From Steromphala cineraria (lineage: Eukaryota > Mollusca > Gastropoda > Trochida > Trochidae): a DNA stretch of 64,000 nt. This document shows, one piece after another, positions 49,701 to 61,700 of the stretch; position 1 is the stretch's first letter; every line of letters begins with the position of its first letter. Position numbers and translations under genes: made by a program. The notes beneath the pieces were generated by a model. It worked only from the letters and a program-made list of their open reading frames with translations, searched no databases and was not told the DNA's origin. The stretch spans positions 54,103,727 to 54,167,726 of the forward strand of contig OU744732.1 of the NCBI GenBank assembly GCA_916613615.1, given 5' to 3'.

Positions 49701-52700
49701 AACCAAACAAAAAGCAAACCATAACCACAAAATGAGTACACCATAACCACACTAATGTACACCACTACAACAAGACTCACAGATGAGGAATCAAAGTTGG
49801 CTATTTGTGGTACACTGTCTACCAACTCAAAATCATCGTCCAACGGTTCCTCACTCCACTGAAAGCAATGGTGGTTAGATTTGTAAGTGAAAGTGTGACA
49901 TCACAATACAATAAGCGGATTGTTAGTGCTGTCCTTATTGGAAAAGTTTTAGATTAGGATGTTATTTCACAGCAAACTAACCACCGCTGCAAATAAAATA
50001 TTCTCATGAGAGTTTGTTTTTAGTCATAATTCTTTCTTCCTGCCCCATCAGGGTATTTATATATGTTTACTTTTATAAGAAAATTGCACAAACCAAAGTG
50101 GTTTTGTGTTGTCTGGCCTTGTAGGGGTTTGGAAGAGTACTCAACATTGGTGAATGAAGCAAGATAAATGTAGTATATAAGTATATACTATGTTTACTTA
50201 TATATATAGTCTAAACGATTCTAAAAACAAACATATGTGACTGAAGAAGTAAGAGAATTTATTATTTATATGATTTAGGATGAGATACTCTGTTCTATCA
50301 GTGAAATAAACCCTATCTGGCTACAGAGGTGAAAATCTTTATCACCACTCGAGTTACGTCAACTTCAAGAGTTGGTAACATGGTACAAAGGTCTTACATA
50401 ATAAATTTTCATATGATGCCTCATTGTTACCGAGGTGATGGATTTCCCAAGGAGCCGCTCAACATGAACCTTTATTTTATTTTTTTTGCATTCTTTAAAC
50501 GATTTCTTCATAAAATGATCTGTCAAGACAGATATCCTCTATTATCATAGAAAAAATCAAAGGTGTAAGTAATTCCTACCTGTGTTTTCATAAGCCTGCG
50601 AGGAGAATTTGCGCTGTCTGTTGTATCCCTGTCAGACACCGAGACCGACTCAGGTAAGGTATTAATCACCTGTTCTAACGATGCGCCGGGGGAACCAGCT
50701 GACGGCGGCTCGTAATTCTTCAACAGTGTTCGGAAACTTTCAGCTGTAACAATTGTTAGTTAAATTATCAAATTGTGTGCTAAGTGAAGGTTTTAGCTAG
50801 CTTTAAACTTCCTAACAAGCAAAATATGTAACAACTTGTTGAATGAATTAATGAATTTTCAAATTTCACACCAATATCTTATGATAAAATCAGATTATCA
50901 AGTGTTGTTTGTTGTAATGTGTGAGATGGGGAAAAAATTAATTTCATTATTTGATACTTTCTAATAATAAATAAAAATAATTTATTCTTACAATGTACCA
51001 GTCCATATTCATCCACAAAGGACCTTTTAAAGGAGACTAATACAAGAATAAAGATCATTTCTTTTCAACTTAAACTTAATATACCTCTTGCAGAAACTCG
51101 TCCTGGTAGGTTTTCTTCAGTAGATGAGTCAAAGATTGCCAAATTCCTCTTAGACAAATATTCACCGCTGTGTTCGAACTCAGAGGACCATCCTGTCATG
51201 GGGCCTAGTTTGTTACCCATACTCCTTGGACTTCCTGTCTCCTCAAAATCTTCGGCTACTGCCTCGGAATTTGGGATTGTCTGATTTTCTGTTTTCGACA
51301 TAAGTTCATTATCTACTGAATTTGGTGGTCTTTCACTTATTTGTTCAGTTGTAATATTTCCATCAATAGCTGGGCACATTTCAGATTCACTTTTTCGCCG
51401 TTTGTTGGGAAACTGGTCAAAGGGAGACGACTCTGCTTCATCAAGGGGAGGTAATTCTGGTTTTGAATTTGTGGAATCTTTTGGTTCAGCTGTGAGATCA
51501 AGGGTTTTGTCAATGTTTTGTTCATCAGGAATGGTTATTGTCGAAGACTCTAAGTTTTCGCCTACCAGGGTATCACAGCTCTGCGTATTTATATCAGTAT
51601 CTGTCACTCCGAGAGTATTATCTGCAACACTTGTTGACAAAGCACTTGATTGGTCTTGCATTTGAGAGTCTCGAACACTTTTGTCATTTTCATTACTGAT
51701 TTCAATTTTCACATTTTCCTCGTGCTTTTTTGGCAACGATGGCGACACTTCAGCACTTTTTCTCTTCTTGTCTTCTTTACTTCTTCTGATTGACAATTGT
51801 TGTCCATCTCTAGCCTTCCTCAAATCTGCAGCATTTTGAGCCATTATTTCCTGCAGAATTTGGTTCTCAATCAAAGATGGGTCCAAGCTTGGCGCAGTGC
51901 CATTGCTAGGGTCAGGACATGAGATATGACTGGATGAAGAGCACTCAGATGCAGTGTAAGGAGAAGACGCCATGTTTAAATTTTTAATGGCCTCCATTTC
52001 TGCTCTTGTAAAGCCCTGAGTGTTATAAAGGGAGGGCTGATTATCAACCTGACTGTTTGCAATATCATTTTCGTCTTTCTGATCTTGGGACCTATTCCGT
52101 TTTGTTCTTGGAGGGTGGAGTGAAGATTTATTCTCTGATGAAATTTTCTTATCTGCAATCAAAAACAAACTCACGTATTATACAAATCTCATCATTTGAA
52201 TCTTGTCAATACCGTAACTTATTATGAATACCTCTGACATCTGACCTCGGCTTTGGTCAGATCAGACCGCCTCTGGGAGTCAGGTCTTGATTCCTTGTAA
52301 TTCACATAATGACCTCACCATGAGTAATTAAGTGTATAGTAATAATAGTCCATGGTTTTCACGATTACATATATAAACTGGAATGTTAGCCAAGTAAATA
52401 TTGATGCCCATTTATAAACATAACATTGACAAGCAGTAATCTTACATATCATTTCATGGAGCCAATAGATGTACCACAGATAAATAAATCTTTTTAGGCA
52501 CTTACAAGCAACAACCTAAAAAAGGCCATGAAAGAGCAAAGAAAAAGTGTGTTATCTTCATGATTTGTCATGTTTTCAAGGGGCAGTAGCATGTTTCTAA
52601 AATCTAATTTCTAAAAGTCATTCCCAATAAATAAAAGTTTATACAACAAAGATATTCTTCTGAGGGTCAAACATCTATTTATCTAAAGTTGTAGAGGAAA

Positions 52701-55700
52701 TGACCATGTATCTTCAAAAACTACTTGGCAATCCAATAAGTACACATTGTACAGCTTAGTCAAAAAAGCTACATAATTTTAGAATTGACAGTTTTGATTT
52801 AAAAACATCGTCTTGCAATTGCTAGCATTCATAATTTTTGTGATGGCTTTCTTTTTTCCCTGACAAAAAATTTATACTAGCCCTTTAACATTAAACAGCA
52901 CAGAGGTAAATACAAATGGACATTTAATACCTACCAGTTCCCGCCCTGACCTGAAAGATGGGTCCAGGGGTCTGCGAGTCGACCAATCCGGCGAGGACCA
53001 GCGGTGTGGACGTCCAATCATTTAACACACTCGAGTTGTATGAAAGTTGGAATGTCAAGGTCATCAGGCCTGCAGGTAAGGAGGTAGGTCATTAAGTATA
53101 GGATGAATTCTAGGAGTAACTCCAATACTTACCTCTGACAATGTTGAAAAGTCTGAATAAGTGAAAGGGATAATTTGAAAAGTGGCTGTCAACACTTTGG
53201 TGTGATTCTTTATACATTTTTATTTACATATTTCTTTATTAAGGCATCATACAAAAACGCTCACCTTATAAGTTACTCTTTTATTCTTAGTAAATCAAGT
53301 CCTTTTTTCAAAGAATAAAACAATCACAAAGTTCGGATTTGGTTGTTGACCTTGGACACATGATAATCAACTACAAGTCTAGGCATTTCCTCGGTGAATA
53401 TCATGTGTCCAAGGTCGACAAATCATTGGAACAACCTCACATAAGCCAATAATTGTATGGTATTTCAGCAGCAATCAATACTAAACACTTACCTGATAAG
53501 TAACTCTTCAGTATCCCAGGTTGTTCATGGTCTCTCAGGTATGCAGTCTGATGGTAGTAATACCTGCAATTATTGAGCTATTTATACTTCTAATGACAGT
53601 TTGATTACATTCAGCCTAGTTTTGTGCATCCTCGATAATCCAGCGCTTTAGTTCCGATAAATCTACACTACAAGCCCTGGAAAACTTTACGGGGTTTTAC
53701 CTCAAACCCAATTACCTCCCTTTACGTACATGTTATCCAATCAGAAACGAAACGCAGACACCAAGTGCGTAAACAACTCGACCGTTTGCGACATCAAGTG
53801 AGTGAGTGAGTTGGGGTTTAAGGTGTTGTCAGCAATTTTTCAGCTATTTAACACGTGGATGGTGTCATCCAAAACAGAGAAGACAGATCAGGGAGAAAGG
53901 GATCAACAGGATGAGGGGAAAAGACGGAAAGAAATGCATAGTGAGAGATAGAAAACTGGTTTCAGAAGTGATCCCATTGTTTGTTAAAAAGCAAGCGTTT
54001 AGCTGAGTCATTGCAAAGGGAGGTAATTGGGTTTGAGGTAAAACCCAGTAAAGTTTTCCAGGGCTTGTAGTGTAGATTTATCGGAACGAAAGCGCTGGAT
54101 TATCGAGGATGAGTTTTGTGGAATAAAATATTCAAAACATTAACTCTACAGAGATAGGAAATCCTTTTCACTCGGTCTGACACCCTCCACCTGGTACCTT
54201 GCATATTTTTACCAGTTTAGTGAAGCCGAAAACCAGTGGTAAACGGACTAATCACATTGTGTCGCTTTTAAGACCGCTAGCGGTGATAGATGTTCAAAGC
54301 ATGGTTAACAGGAGTTTCTTGCCACTAGCATGCTATTGAATGTCTTAGCTGGTGATTGGTTAGCTGAGTAAACTTTGACATGCGATCTATGGGGCTGGGG
54401 TCGGACCTAGTGCATAGGAAACAAATTATAAAGTTAGATTCTCGATAGAGTTATGTGCCCTTGGACCACTGCAGCTACAGTTCAGCACCAGTTAATGTGT
54501 TGTTTTGTCCTTGTTGTGTCATTAACAAAGACACAACAACTCCAAACTTTTACATTTTTTGGCATGACATGATTGGGAATCAAACACTAGCAACAAGCAA
54601 ACACTTACAAGAAGAGCTACAATCTCAGTTACAATCTCAGTAATAAATGCATGCAACTTGCAGAAAATAAGTTTCAAAACACCTATCAAAGAGGATAAAA
54701 ATCCCGATGTTATCCCTAATCATTGCACCAAATGTGTCAATTTCAATAAACATACAAAAAAAAACTAGGCTAAATTTCCTGATTGCTGCAATGGTTCTTA
54801 ATGAGCTACTAGTAGTTCTTGCAGTTATATGTCAAGATCAAAATAAATCAATCTTCCTATGTACTCAGTCTGATTAAAATCAAACGTACTCCTAGGAATA
54901 AAATATCAAAAATATTGTCTCTATCGGGGCTCGAACCAGCCAGAACATCCTCTCTGTCTCGGTCTGAATGCACCCACCTCTATCGCATGTTCCTATGACC
55001 AGTTTAGCGCAGACGAACCCAGTCATAAGCTATCCAATCACATCCTCGTTTTTAAATAGCGTTATGCGGCGATTACGTATAACGAATGGTACACTGGAGT
55101 TACCTGCCCTTAGCATGATATCAAAGCTTTTACTGCACCCCTTGCGATTGGCTAGATGAGCTTGCGTCAGAACATGCGGGTAATAGGGGTGCCTTCAGAC
55201 TGTGAATGAGAGGAAAGCCGGACTGGTTGAAGTTCAAACCCCACTAGAGACAATATTTTTTAAAAAATGTTCCTGGAATCACAGTCGATTTTAATCAGAC
55301 TGCAAATGTACTCACTGTAATGTTTTGGCATCTCCTATCACGGAATGTAAATAACTCTCCATCAACCCATCGTTAAGCGCCAATCGTACCCATGCCTGAA
55401 ATATAAATAAGATTCATATACAGATTAATAAATAAACTGAGGACGGAGAAATATTTCTATATGAATGAATAATTGGTTTTCGAGGACAATTTTTTTTCGG
55501 GGAAATAAAGGATTTCACAGACAAGAAGACAAATCTTACAAAACAATCTTTGTAGCAATGTCAAAATAAGATTCCTATATATAAACATACCAAGTTCGAT
55601 CCAGCTACAGAAATTAATTTTACTGACTTGAATCATTTAACGGTTTTCACACAAAACAGTCAAATGCATTGATATGGCATAACTTTATCTACGACTATAT

Positions 55701-58700
55701 ATATATATAAAGATTGAGCAATGATGACAAGAAAAGACAGAAAACGTTTTGCTTGACATTAATGAACATGATTGAGAAATAGCTCTTTGAAGAGGGATAT
55801 TTCATCGTAATACGTAGATAACCTGCACAAGAGTACATTACTTGAATAATTTCCTTCCTGAAGGAAATTAAAATAATACATAACAACATCCAAGAAAAAT
55901 GGAGTGACATCACTAAATGTTATTAAGTCATTAAAAAGGGGGATTAAAGGGGGATTTTTTTTTATAATAACCTGCACCGAAGGACATTACTGCCAATCAA
56001 TTTCAAGATTATTTCACTTACATAGCGGCTGCGAGTATTATTGCAGGGAGAAAGCCCGCAACACCAGTGTGACTATGCATTGCGGTGAAACCTGCGAGCA
56101 TTGGCTGGAACTACCAAACCATGGGTGATACTGTGCTGAAATTCAGTGTAACATTACACCCAAACCTTACTGCGTGTAGAACAGTTCTCTACTTCAGACA
56201 AAGTTGACGAGCCCCTGGCGGGAATCGAACCATGGACCTCTTGCAAGGAACAAAATAGGGTGAAGTTTATAACAGAAGAACTTACCCTACAGAGTCCAAT
56301 GTCTGATGTGATCTGTGGCAACTGCTTTAGCTGCGAGATGACATCTTTGTGAGTAAACTTCACGACAAAGTTCCAAAAATTCTATTAAAAAACAATGTCA
56401 TTTATAAGATAATAAAAGGACACCCAAAAACCTTCCATGACATTCTATTTCATAAAACCATAAATGATATTTTATTAAGTTAAGAGAAAGCAAGTTTGAA
56501 GGTTACACTATGAGCTGTATGCCACAAATGTTGTATTAAAGGGACAGTAGCATGTTTTTTGATAATTATAAATTTTTCACTGATAATTGTAAGCTAATGT
56601 TAAATGTATTATGTTGACAGTGTCAAAAATCTCATTACACAAGCAATCATCCAAAGTATGAAGATTCACATAAAATCCATTGGCGACCATTTTTTGTAAA
56701 CACCTTTAATTCATTGTGTGTAAGAAAATAGAGCCATTGGCTCTGTAGCTCATCAGGCATCATATCAAGTTTGCTTTATACAGGCAAGATGAGCTAAAAA
56801 TTAAACTGATGTTACCTATTGCAAGAAAACCTATAAAAAAATTACAAAACAAATGTATTATTATTCAACACTTTCTAGATCGCCAATATCAGACAGTGAA
56901 AGAAGTCCACACTAAAATATCCAAGGAGAAATAAATTTGTCAAAGACTGTCCTCTAATGGAGAAAAATAGGTTTTTAAGATTGTGACCCCTGTGACCCCT
57001 GTGACCCTATTTGGAGTCATGGGGTCACAAAACCTACAGTTTAGAATCCCAATTGGCCAAGGAGTCTACATGCAGTCTTTCAGCTCAATAGACCTTTAGG
57101 AGCTAAAGATGATGATGAAAATAAGTTTTTAAGGTTGTGACCCCTGTGACCCTATTTGGGGTCATGGGGTCACGAAATCTATAATTTAGAATCCCCATTG
57201 GCCAAGGAGTCTGCACATATAATTTCAGCTCTCTAGACCTTTTGGAACTTGAGAAGAAGATGAAAATAGTTTTTTAAGGTTGTGACCCATGTGACCCTAT
57301 TTGGGGTCACAGGGTCAACAAAGTTACAAATTAGAATCCCCATTGTCCAAGGAGTCTGCACATATCAATATTAACTCTCTAGACTTTTTAGAACTGGAGA
57401 AGAAGATGAAAATAGGTTTTTAAGGTTGTGACCCATGTGACCCTATTTGGGGTCATGGGGTCACGAAATCTACAATTTAGAATCCCCATTGGCCAAGGAG
57501 TCTGCACATATCGTTTTTAACTCTCTTGTCCTTTTAGAACTGGAGAAGAAGATGAAAATAGGTTTTTAAGGTTGTGACCCCTGTGACCCTATTTGGGGTC
57601 ACAGGGTCACCAAAGTTACAAATAAGAAGTTCCATTGTCCAAGGAGTCTGCACATATCAATATTAACTCTCTAGACTTTTTGGAACTGGAGAAGAAGAAA
57701 AGAATTGGTTTTTAAGATTGTGACCCCTGTGACCCTATTTGGGGTCATGGGGTCACGAAATCTACAATTAAGAATCCCGATTGGCCAAGGAGTCTGCACA
57801 TATCATTTTCAACTCTATAGTCCTTTTAGTACTGGAGAAGACGATGAAAATAGGTTTTTAAGGTTGTGACCCCTGTGACCCTATTTGGGGTCACAGGTTC
57901 ACCAAAGTTACAAATTAGAATCCCCATTGGCCAAGGAGTCTGCACATATCACTTTCAACTCTCTAGTCCTTTTAGAACTGGAGAAGAAGATGAAAATAGG
58001 TTTTTAAGGTTGTGACCCATGTGACCCTATTTGGGGTCATGGGGTCACGAAATCTACAATTTAGAATCCCCTTTGGCCAAGGAGTCTGCACATATCGTTT
58101 TTAACTCTCTAGTCCTTTTAGAACTGGAGAAGAAGATGAAAATAGGTTTTTAAGGTTGTGACCCCTGTGACCCTATTTGGGGTCACAGGGTCACCAAAGT
58201 TACAAATTAGAATCTCCATTGTCCAAGGAGTCTGCACATATCATTTTTAACTCTCTAGTCCTTCTGGAACTGGAGAAGAAGATGAAAATAGGTTTTTTAA
58301 GTTGTGACCCCTGTGACCCTATTTGGGGTCACAGGGTCACCAAAGTTACAAATTAGAATCTCCATATGCTAAGGTACTTGTACACAAAATTTCAGCTCTC
58401 TAATGTGTATGGTTCATGAGGAGAAGTCGAAAGTGTCAAAAGTTTACGGACGGACGACGGACGGACGGACGCCTGACGACGGGCCATGCCATAAGCCCAT
58501 CTGGACTTTCAGTCCTGATGAGCTAAAAAAGGAATCGCATAGCTAAACTTTACGTTATATATTTTAATTATTACTGCTCCTTTTAGTTGAAATGCATTGT
58601 CTTTCAATTGGAACCATTAATTTTCATTTTCCTGACATCACCTTATATTCCCCCTAAAAACGTGCTACTGCCCCTTTAAAGCCTATACAGTGTTATTGTG

Positions 58701-61700
58701 CAATACTACATTCAGTAATGTAATTTGTCTATACATCTGAACAGGTGTAAAGAGCTTATTATTTATACATATTCCTTTTCCTTTGAAGAAGAAATACAAA
58801 TATATGGATTTACAACTTCTTTATTGCAAAGAGATGCCACGTTTCCGTGCAGGTACTAACACCGTTTCAAGCAAACGTTGCATATCTTTGCAATAAAGAA
58901 GTTGTAAATCCATTTATTTGTATTTATTCATCAAACCAACTGAAGCCACTTAAGGAAGTCCTTTTCCTTTGTTAACTTAATTAGTTTCAACAATATCCAG
59001 AAATCAAACAAGGAATAAGACTCTGACAAAGTTACTTCTTGTAAATATTCTAAGTAAAATGGACTTACAACTGTGATCCTAGTGTCAGGCACTTGGGAGG
59101 CAAAGTTGACATAGCTCACAAGCTGCAAGAAAGATGGACTGCTATTCAATTTCTTGAAATCTGTGATAATTATTACACATGGTAAGTACAGCAAAAATCC
59201 TCATAATATAAAACATTAAATTTTCAGCTCAACCAAGGATCTGTGATTTACCTTTGTAGCAATGGAGTCCTTGAGGCCATGGAGAAACACTGCTTCCAGA
59301 ATGTTGCACAGGGAGTTGGCTTCATCATCACTTAAACAAAACATCATTTAAAGTCACTGAATTAGCTTAACAAGGCAAATATTAATACAGCTCAGGCAAA
59401 AAGACCATCACTAACATCACATCTTTCATGCATTGTAGCCTTTGTTTGAAATAGTGGCTGCCTGTCCGCCAATTGCTGGTTAGTTTCAGATTTGGCTTTT
59501 TGGAGAGGTGAGGTGATTTGGGTTTATTGCCGCTTTCAAGAGTATTTCACTTAAATTGCGGCTGCTTGTATTACTCCACTATTGTGGCTATGTACTGCAG
59601 TGAAACCAGCGAGCATCGGCTGGAACTAGCGAACCATGGGTGATACGCTTTTTGGAAAAGAGGTGAGCAAGCCAAGTGATTTTAAAGTGTCTTCATATTG
59701 CAGGGCTTATTTAATATTAAGAGGACTAGGTTTTGTTCAGAACTCAAGTCCTGCTTGCGTGTAGGCTAAAACATTTCGAACACTGATTGTAGCCCTCAGT
59801 ATTGAATTTAAAAACCTATCTACTGACATATGATAAGCAGAACATCATTTCGCAATTATCATGTGAAATTCAACCTACAGTGATTCAGTTACAGCTGCAG
59901 AAACTTGTTATTGACAGTACTGGACAGGGAGTATTAATATACCAGTCGTTACAATGACCAGTCTTATTCTAACCTTTTGGTCATATGGTTCACGACAGAA
60001 ATAACACCTTAGAAAGCAGCATTTCATAAACATCTTTGACATTATATATCATATGTAATTGATATTCTCTCAATGCATATACTTTCTTTCATAAAATAAG
60101 CATTCAAGATTTCCTTTGCGCAGGTGTGACAATGACTTGTAAAAGATTAAACAGTGAAAGAGATAATTCAGTGTACCTGTAAATTGGATCTTCAGCATTC
60201 ATATGCCGCTGCTGTAGAACTTTGAGTATCCGTGAGAACTCCTTGCTTATGTTGCGCTTTAAGTTCGTCTCTCGAATAATCTCATCGGGAGTAGGCCCTG
60301 AACAGACATAAGTATATTGTTATAACTACATGCAGTGTTCAAAATGGCTGCTTGCCCCATAGCCAATTGCTTGTTAATTTCAGATATGGCATGTTTAACC
60401 CTTTCATCCCCACAAGCCAGAGATCAGATAAAAACACATCATAACTGATTTTTAGGGGGGTTGATAGGCTTCGAAAAGGTGTGCAAAGCAAGTCTAGCAT
60501 GTGTGATTTTAGATATAGAACATGTCCTACTCCTAAAATTGTAGATTTTATCAGGGGTCGAAATTAATCTCATCATAGTACTAGTCATTCGGACTAGTGG
60601 ATTTCTACAATTAATAGCACAAACACAGTTCCAGCTAGCCCAAAACATAGAAATGATCTTGTTATCCTTCATATGTCACTAGTCCTACCAGTTGATACAC
60701 TCCACTAGAACAACAGATTTTCTAATGGCCATGGTATACCAGACTAGTACTAATTTCTAACCCTGCTTATCGGTTTTTTAGGAGGGCCAGTAATTATAGA
60801 AGGCTTGTTAAAAAAAAATAATGGTTGAATACATATTGTGATATCAGAGTACATCAGAGAGTGTAATGGACCTGAAATATAACTTCATAGCAGAGTTGGA
60901 CGCTTAAAACCATGGTTTTTTTTCCAAATATTTTTATTTGTCCCCATAGAAACTTTGTTACATGAAGAATTCACATAAAGTTCCACATATTGTTTTAGAC
61001 TGTTATGTATACATAGAATAGGTAACAAAGACCTTGCAGGTGAACAAAAATTATCGACTATGATATGGGATGAAAGGAAACCATTTGTTTTCAAATTTTG
61101 TTGTATCGTAATTTCTTTTAGAAATAAATTTTTCAATTTGGAAAATCAATTTTATAGTTTTTAAATAGATATTTAGTTTTGAAATTGTATTTCTGATATT
61201 TCATAAATAAACATGTCTCTTAGCAGAGAAAATAATTTGGTTAAGTATATGTTATTGTGACATAAGGTACCAAACCAAATTAAGTATTTTGTTATTTTTA
61301 TTTCTGCGTGGAGGAAAGAGTTCAACCAAAGCTCAAGGTCCTTCTAACATATCATTCATTGCAAAAACTTCAAGTGTCATTATTTATAAAGGTTCATTTT
61401 GAAAAGTTCTCTTTTGGAGTAAATAATTCTGTGTAGGAACTTAAATTGAAAATCTATAAGTTTGGCATCCTTCAAACTATGAATATCAAACACTTTGTGC
61501 CATTCAAGGTCACAATCAATAAGGTTCTTTCAAACATGTTTTCAGTTTACTGTCATCAGACAGAAGTTCATGATAAAAGACTCTTGATCCTGGCGAGGGT
61601 GTAATGAGGCTCTTGTTACAAAAGGTTACGTTCATGTTATTAATGGGTATCAGCCTATTATTTCTAATAGTATCTTTTTAGCCCTTTGGCAATATTTGAA

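Noticed and set aside
47290..49780. Hidden PH-domain exons of the PLEKHM1-like gene
   Set aside because: Minus-strand reading of this intron shows only a MITE, a TIR-element copy and AT-rich sequence; exons 11 and 12 already join in phase.
51065..52174. A 369-codon stand-alone minus-strand gene
   Set aside because: Good splice sites at 52152 and 51085 with phases that join neighbouring exons show it is exon 9 of the PLEKHM1-like gene; the frame merely runs a little into both introns.
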